Part shown: one piece after another, positions 59,554 through 64,000 of the stretch
Layout of the letters: each line of letters opens with the position of its first letter
How positions within the stretch are numbered: the first letter of the stretch is position 1
Assembly (NCBI GenBank): GCA_947243795.1
Contig: OX365936.1
Span: 310,001-374,000, forward strand
Length of the DNA stretch: 64,000 nucleotides
Source of the DNA: Saccharomyces uvarum
Taxonomy: Eukaryota; Ascomycota; Saccharomycetes; Saccharomycetales; Saccharomycetaceae
Reading direction: 5' to 3'
The notes under the pieces: generated by a model
What the model was told of the DNA's origin: nothing
Database searches by the model: none
Seen by the model: only the letters and a program-made list of their open reading frames with translations
Made by a program: the position numbers and the translations under genes

Positions 59554-60651
59554 ATGCCTCCAAAGAACTTAGCAAGGTCTGTGGTCCCCGCTATTGACTT
59601 GTATTGCCGCAAGGCAAGCTTGAAAACACTAAAATACATGTCATTGATCCTGTGCAGTAAGAGTCCACATGATAAAAAAACACCGGTGAGAAGCTTTCTG
59701 ATCCCTCGTTGTGTTGTTTTTGAGCAATTGAGGACTCGTTTGTTCGACGAGGGCAAAGTCAACCTGTTCAGCGTGTTGTTGAAGAAGAATTCGTTCGCAT
59801 TTTGCAAGATGACTATTGACAATAACTTCAATACCAGTTTGGTCAATTGGCAAAGCATACCAATCGATCATACATTTGTGCCTGAGAACAGACAACGTAT
59901 GGCGTTGGTGCCCACTGATACACTTTTTGCGACCGAAAAGATTATATCTCTTCTTGGTGTATCACCGAAAATGACCAATTTTGTTTCCATAGAAAGGCAG
60001 CGAACGCCCCTACTGGACTTCAGCGATAAGCTGCAATCAAACATCCTGGAACATCTTTTATACGCCAAGTGCCAAGGGGTAAGGCTTTCTTCTACTGACG
60101 AAGAACCTCGCTTGCTTGCAGCCGTTTGCAATCCTGAATTCATCGATGCCTTCTGGTGCCAGCTGACCCCCATAAGGGCCTCGTTAAAGGAAAACCCTTT
60201 TGTTGCTGTGCCTCACGAATTCCAAATATATGATGCACCTGTACTGGCTGCTATAAAGGAGATTGTCACAAAGCGAATATTGCGATCCGCGTTCAATAGT
60301 GACACCGAATCGTCAAAGGGTTTGCGTTTGGATAATAGCTGGAGGTTCAAGCTGCCCATGCTGGCCTCGACATCCGACCTCGATTTCTCTTTAAAGGATT
60401 GTCTTGGCTTGGAGACTAGAGAAGATACATACGACATGGCGGAAGCATTCCTCTCTAATATGGCTTTGAGTAAAAGTCTTTGTACGTATAATAACATAGC
60501 AAACATTGTAATGAAAGACAACGGTAGGTTCGACTCGGGCATTTTAAAGGAGTTTAATGACTACATCAAGCTAGAAAAGGCTAATTTACAAGACTTCCAA
60601 GCTGCCTCGTCGGAATTTCTTAAAGACGTAAAACTAAAACCCTTTATGTAG
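59554..60651 (+). CDS. MRS1: Mitochondrial group I intron splicing factor Mrs1
   Basis: 365 aa (363 in S. cerevisiae). Mrs1 helps splice group I introns of COB (bI3) and COX1 (aI5beta) and derives from an RNase H-fold Holliday-junction resolvase, paralogue of Cce1. Conserved pieces are ERQRTPLLDFSDKLQSNILE, HLLYAKCQGVRL and DEEPRLLAAVCNPEFID. The start at MPPKNLARS matches S. cerevisiae MSPKN; nine upstream in-frame codons begin with GTG. The N-terminus is basic (mitochondrial targeting). It is more diverged than its neighbours. Confidence 0.95.
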   Translation: MPPKNLARSVVPAIDLYCRKASLKTLKYMSLILCSKSPHDKKTPVRSFLIPRCVVFEQLRTRLFDEGKVNLFSVLLKKNSFAFCKMTIDNNFNTSLVNWQSIPIDHTFVPENRQRMALVPTDTLFATEKIISLLGVSPKMTNFVSIERQRTPLLDFSDKLQSNILEHLLYAKCQGVRLSSTDEEPRLLAAVCNPEFIDAFWCQLTPIRASLKENPFVAVPHEFQIYDAPVLAAIKEIVTKRILRSAFNSDTESSKGLRLDNSWRFKLPMLASTSDLDFSLKDCLGLETREDTYDMAEAFLSNMALSKSLCTYNNIANIVMKDNGRFDSGILKEFNDYIKLEKANLQDFQAASSEFLKDVKLKPFM

Positions 60652-61057
60652 CGTGTAAATAAAAAAATAAAAAAAGGGCTCAAAACTACCTCTATTATCT
60701 GACACTCGATTGCCGGGAACAATTGGCTGGTTGTTCCCTTTTTTGGCGTATAGAGATATTCTATGAGTTGCATCTGCAGTGTGCCAGGCACCTCGCATTT
60801 GCCTCTGGTCCACACAACTCAGAAAGAGCACCCCTCCCCCCTCGAGCAATATGTAACTACGTACCAGCCGCAAGCTGCGAGCACAGAGAGCTGTTTGCAT
60901 TTTCTATTTGATACGTTGCCATTACGATTACTATACGTACTTTTTTCAATTGCTAAAGGCGATCTCAAAAAAAAAAATCTCAAAGGAACCAAACGATGTA
61001 GAAACAGAATACGAGGAGGGCACACTAGGAAGCACACGCCAAGCGAGTCAGGACAAG
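60652..61057. other. MRS1-SEC11 intergenic region
   Basis: About 400 bp with A-rich DNA just after MRS1 and the SEC11 promoter. The SEC11 frame stays open for 50 codons upstream but only from a TTG, so this is not annotated as coding. Confidence 0.4.
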
Positions 61058-61561
61058 ATGAATTTGAGATCAGAATTGCAGAAGCTGTTGAACGTATGCT
61101 TTTTGTTTGCGTCTGCCTACATGTTTTGGCAGGGCTTAGCCATTGCTACCAACAGCGCTTCACCCATTGTGGTTGTTCTTTCAGGCTCCATGGAACCGGC
61201 TTTCCAAAGAGGTGACATCCTTTTCCTGTGGAATAGAAACACTCTGAACCAAGTGGGTGATATCGTAGTGTATGAAGTCGAGGGAAAACAGATCCCCATT
61301 GTGCATAGAGTTTTGAGACAGCACAACGACCACGCAGATAAGCAGTACCTTTTGACTAAAGGTGACAACAACGCCGGCAACGATATCTCATTATACGCCA
61401 ACAAGAAAATCTATCTGAATAAATCAAAGGAAATCGTGGGGACCGTCAAGGGCTACTTCCCACAACTGGGGTACATTACGATTTGGATCAGCGAGAACCA
61501 GTACGCGAAATTCGCATTGCTAGGTATACTGGGGTTGAGCGCTCTACTGGGCGGTGAATAG
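61058..61561 (+). CDS. SEC11: Signal peptidase catalytic subunit Sec11
   Basis: 167 aa, identical in length to S. cerevisiae. The essential catalytic subunit of the ER signal peptidase complex (with Spc1, Spc2, Spc3). An N-terminal membrane segment (about 11-30) precedes the catalytic Ser44 in LSGSMEPAF, the conserved histidine in IPIVHRVLR, and aspartates in [13 protein letters not shown] signal peptidases use Ser/His/Asp instead of the bacterial Ser/Lys. A second hydrophobic stretch closes the protein ([16 protein letters not shown]). Confidence 0.97.
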   Translation: MNLRSELQKLLNVCFLFASAYMFWQGLAIATNSASPIVVVLSGSMEPAFQRGDILFLWNRNTLNQVGDIVVYEVEGKQIPIVHRVLRQHNDHADKQYLLTKGDNNAGNDISLYANKKIYLNKSKEIVGTVKGYFPQLGYITIWISENQYAKFALLGILGLSALLGGE

Positions 61562-62072
61562 TCTGTCTGACGTTGGAGTATATGTATTCATGCCTCTAGT
61601 CTTTCACGTTTATTTATATAGCCACCACCCCTTTTAATTTCTCGCAGCAAACGTGCTGCTTGGGAGACACTCCAAGCAATACTAAAACCGACCAACGCTC
61701 ATTCTGATCGTGTCAATATAGATTATTATATAAGTTTTATAAGAACACACGTTCACTTTCAAGTCGTTATGTTAAAAGTGCGTGCCAAATTTAAGGCCGC
61801 TTAAGTTTCAATTCTTTGGATATAAAAACAATTCAGGCTGAATGGACGTCTCTAGGCTCGACACCATGTCCATGAACACAACAAAAGCATACTAATAGTG
61901 GTGAAACATGGTTAAAAGACAGCCCATTGTTATGGTTACTAGACACATTATATTTCGTACACAATGACTGAAAATATGAGAAGATAAGAATCATGTTGAA
62001 ATAATAGTGTAAATCGTAAACCACCAGCTTGTTTGTAAGGAACGGCGGAACCACAGGCAACCATACTACCAA
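61562..62072. other. SEC11-DAL81 intergenic region
   Basis: About 510 bp. A GATAAG core at 61983-61988, about 85 bp from the DAL81 ATG, resembles a GATA-factor (Gln3/Gat1) site. A single copy is weak evidence. Nothing else was recognised. Confidence 0.45.
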
Positions 62073-64000
62073 ATGGACCCTCACCATTCACCAACTGGTA
62101 AAGCCGCGTCACCCACGAAGAGTGCGGAGAACGCCCCTAAGAACTCCTCCACTACTAATAATGCCAATAACAGTAATAGTAACATTAATAATAACCATGA
62201 CATACTAAACTTTAATGACAACTATACCACCATTCTGCAACACTTGGCAAACGACCATCCTAATTTATTGAGGGAAAAGGGGAACTCGCAACAGCAGCAA
62301 CAGCAGCAACAGCAGCAACAGAACCTGGATACGCTTTTACATCATTATCAAAGCTTGATTTCTAAAAGTGATAGTGCAACAGCCTTTGAGGACAATGCCA
62401 ACAATAGCGCCGATAATAATGCTCAGAATAATAACGGTACCAATAATAATAGTAATAACATAGCAAGTCCAAGTAACCTGATGGGATCCTGTAACCAATG
62501 TAAATCGAAAAAACTAAAATGCAACTACTTTCCCGACCTAGGTAATTGCCTTGAATGTGAAACCAACAGAACTAAATGTACTTTCAACAGCACTCCAAAT
62601 TACTTGAAGAGAACGTCTTCTAATGTAAATAATAATTTTTCTGCTTCTTCCAAGCGAATGAAGAATCTCGAAGAATATCCGAATCGCCTACCTAGCAGCA
62701 TGCTATATAGACAGCAGCAGCAGCAACAGCAACAGCAGCAGCGCGTACAGTACCCTAGATCTTCATTCTTCGTGGGGCCTACCTCAGTTTTCGATTTGAA
62801 CTTGACTAAGCATGTAAGATTAGACAACGTGGACCAAATACAACTATCGAAAACATTATCACTAAGAAAAGTTTCTCCCACAGCACAGTTCATCCTACAG
62901 GACGATTTTGACTCTGCTCTCCATAGCAAGCAAGAATACGAAGTTGATCTAGTGGAAAATTTAGTGCATCCGCATGGTCGTCTACTGGTAGAAATTTTTT
63001 TCAAATTAATTCATCCCTTCCTGCCAATTTTACATGAACGTGTCTTTTTAGAGAAATACTCTAGGTCTTATAGGGAACTCACAGCACCTTTATTGGCGTC
63101 CATCTACTCGCTAGCATTGCAATATTGGGACTTCCACCCTGCTCTGTTAGGATTTCCTAAACCTGATGTCGTATCCCAGCTAAACAGTATCGCGCTAGAC
63201 ACGTTTTACACTCGAGTTGGAAGACCAAAATTAAGCATTATTCAAACCGGTCTTTTAATCTTGCAATGCCGCAGCGAGTGTCATAACAATTGGGTTCTTT
63301 GTTCTAGTATAGTAGCCCTTGCAGAGGAACTGGGCCTTGGTGTGGAATGTAATGACTGGAAATTGCCCAAATGGGAAAAAGATTTGAGGAAAAGATTGGC
63401 CTGGGCGGTTTGGTTAATGGATAAATGGTGCGCATTGAACGAAGGAAGACAATCCCATTTGATTCTAGGGAGAAATTGGATGATCAAACTTTTAAATTTT
63501 GATGACTTCCCTATAAATTCACCAACTATCGTAAATTCTCTACAAAACGACCAATCGGCATCTTCGCCTTCTTCGTCAGGCGATATGAGAAACCATCAAA
63601 TAGCATTTGGCAACTTACCCATGTTCAATATGAACCCTTCTTTAGAGGATTTCAAGAATGGTACGCTGATGTTTCAACAAATGGTTTCTTTGAGTATCGT
63701 TCTTGGGGAAATCATGGACACGTTTTACACTCAGGGGTCACTGACTATAAACAAAAGTATTGAACAAGTATTGAAATTAGCAAAGCCATTGCAATTGAAA
63801 CTAAGAGAATGGTACCATTCATTGCCCAAAAATTTGTCAATGAGCTATTCCACACCCCAAAAATTTAATTCAAACTCTACTTTGACTCTAGCTTATTTTG
63901 CGACAGAAATCACACTACATAGGAAAATCATTTGCGCCTTAACCCCCCAAACACCAAAGGAATTGGTCCAAGTATGCAGGACTGCAGCGAGAACAAGGCT
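62073..64000 (+). CDS. DAL81: Transcription activator Dal81 (3' end beyond window)
   Basis: Partial: 642 complete codons of about 970. Dal81 (Uga35) is a pleiotropic positive factor for allantoin, urea, GABA and amino-acid permease genes, working with Dal82, Uga3 and Stp1. The Asn/Ser-rich N-terminus contains a polyglutamine tract (codons about 73-83), then a Zn2Cys6 cluster from C140 (CNQCKSKKLKC ... CLECETNRTKC). A second glutamine tract lies at about 214-223. The fungal transcription-factor middle homology region (FFKLIHPFLPILHE and on) follows. Frame intact to the window edge. Confidence 0.96.
   Translation, partial: MDPHHSPTGKAASPTKSAENAPKNSSTTNNANNSNSNINNNHDILNFNDNYTTILQHLANDHPNLLREKGNSQQQQQQQQQQQNLDTLLHHYQSLISKSDSATAFEDNANNSADNNAQNNNGTNNNSNNIASPSNLMGSCNQCKSKKLKCNYFPDLGNCLECETNRTKCTFNSTPNYLKRTSSNVNNNFSASSKRMKNLEEYPNRLPSSMLYRQQQQQQQQQQRVQYPRSSFFVGPTSVFDLNLTKHVRLDNVDQIQLSKTLSLRKVSPTAQFILQDDFDSALHSKQEYEVDLVENLVHPHGRLLVEIFFKLIHPFLPILHERVFLEKYSRSYRELTAPLLASIYSLALQYWDFHPALLGFPKPDVVSQLNSIALDTFYTRVGRPKLSIIQTGLLILQCRSECHNNWVLCSSIVALAEELGLGVECNDWKLPKWEKDLRKRLAWAVWLMDKWCALNEGRQSHLILGRNWMIKLLNFDDFPINSPTIVNSLQNDQSASSPSSSGDMRNHQIAFGNLPMFNMNPSLEDFKNGTLMFQQMVSLSIVLGEIMDTFYTQGSLTINKSIEQVLKLAKPLQLKLREWYHSLPKNLSMSYSTPQKFNSNSTLTLAYFATEITLHRKIICALTPQTPKELVQVCRTAARTR

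Noticed and set aside
60908-61057. 50-codon N-terminal extension of SEC11
   Set aside because: Begins at TTG; the ATG at 61058 gives the exact conserved 167-aa enzyme.
1-64000. Defence system, integrated virus or biosynthetic cluster
   Set aside because: No genes of such systems were seen; apart from the solo LTR and the short scraps noted, the genes are syntenic Saccharomyces housekeeping genes.

Overview
The window is nuclear DNA of a budding yeast of the genus Saccharomyces (sensu stricto) that is not S. cerevisiae. Almost every long reading frame is a recognisable orthologue of a gene around the centromere and right arm of S. cerevisiae chromosome IX, in the same order and orientation. 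The proteins differ from my memory of the S. cerevisiae ones by roughly 5-15%, so a more distant sister species is likely; I do not name it. Yeast hallmarks are a point centromere, a single short intron with TACTAAC, A-rich start contexts, an intronless tRNA-Glu and a solo Ty1/Ty2-type LTR.

Left part (1-17.7 kb): an HXT10-like hexose transporter sits where S. cerevisiae has FAA3. This is a synteny break, because HXT10 is on chromosome VI in S. cerevisiae. A tiny zinc-knuckle ORF of unknown origin lies to its left. Then follow URM1, NAS2, YIA6, a solo LTR, EPS1, spliced BET1, CFD1, CMI7, INP51 and YIL001W. CEN9 (17917-18035) is intact, with CDEI, an 85-bp AT-rich CDEII and CDEIII.

Right arm, core part (18.4-47.4 kb): SGN1, MPH1, AIM21, DJP1, IST3, PAN1, tRNA-Glu(UUC), EGH1, PRI1, MSL1, DSN1, STS1, SQT1, GAT4, VLD1, RPR2, YIR016W, MET28 and YAP5. 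The stretch from VLD1 to YAP5 is strikingly GC-rich. It carries a perfect 16-bp inverted repeat inside YIR016W and a sulfur-control promoter with Cbf1 and Met31/32 sites upstream of MET28.

Adhesin region (47.4-59.5 kb): a 4.3-kb gap with a likely broken Ser/Thr-rich wall-protein relic, then FLO11 (1437 aa) with two classes of internal tandem repeat, then a 3.5-kb upstream region matching the very long FLO11 promoter known in S. cerevisiae. The window ends with MRS1, SEC11 and the 5' two thirds of DAL81.

Most genes are housekeeping and unrelated: tRNA thiolation, proteasome assembly, NAD transport, ER quality control, vesicle fusion, Fe-S assembly, phosphoinositide turnover, DNA repair, endocytosis, splicing, kinetochore and transcription factors. 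The parts that look variable between species are the left breakpoint, the PAN1 repeats, the YIR016W hairpin and the FLO11 neighbourhood. I found no clearly new system. The best candidates for undescribed material are the zinc-knuckle ORF, the adhesin-like relic, the YIR016W hairpin and the repeated CTTAATTT motif upstream of FLO11.
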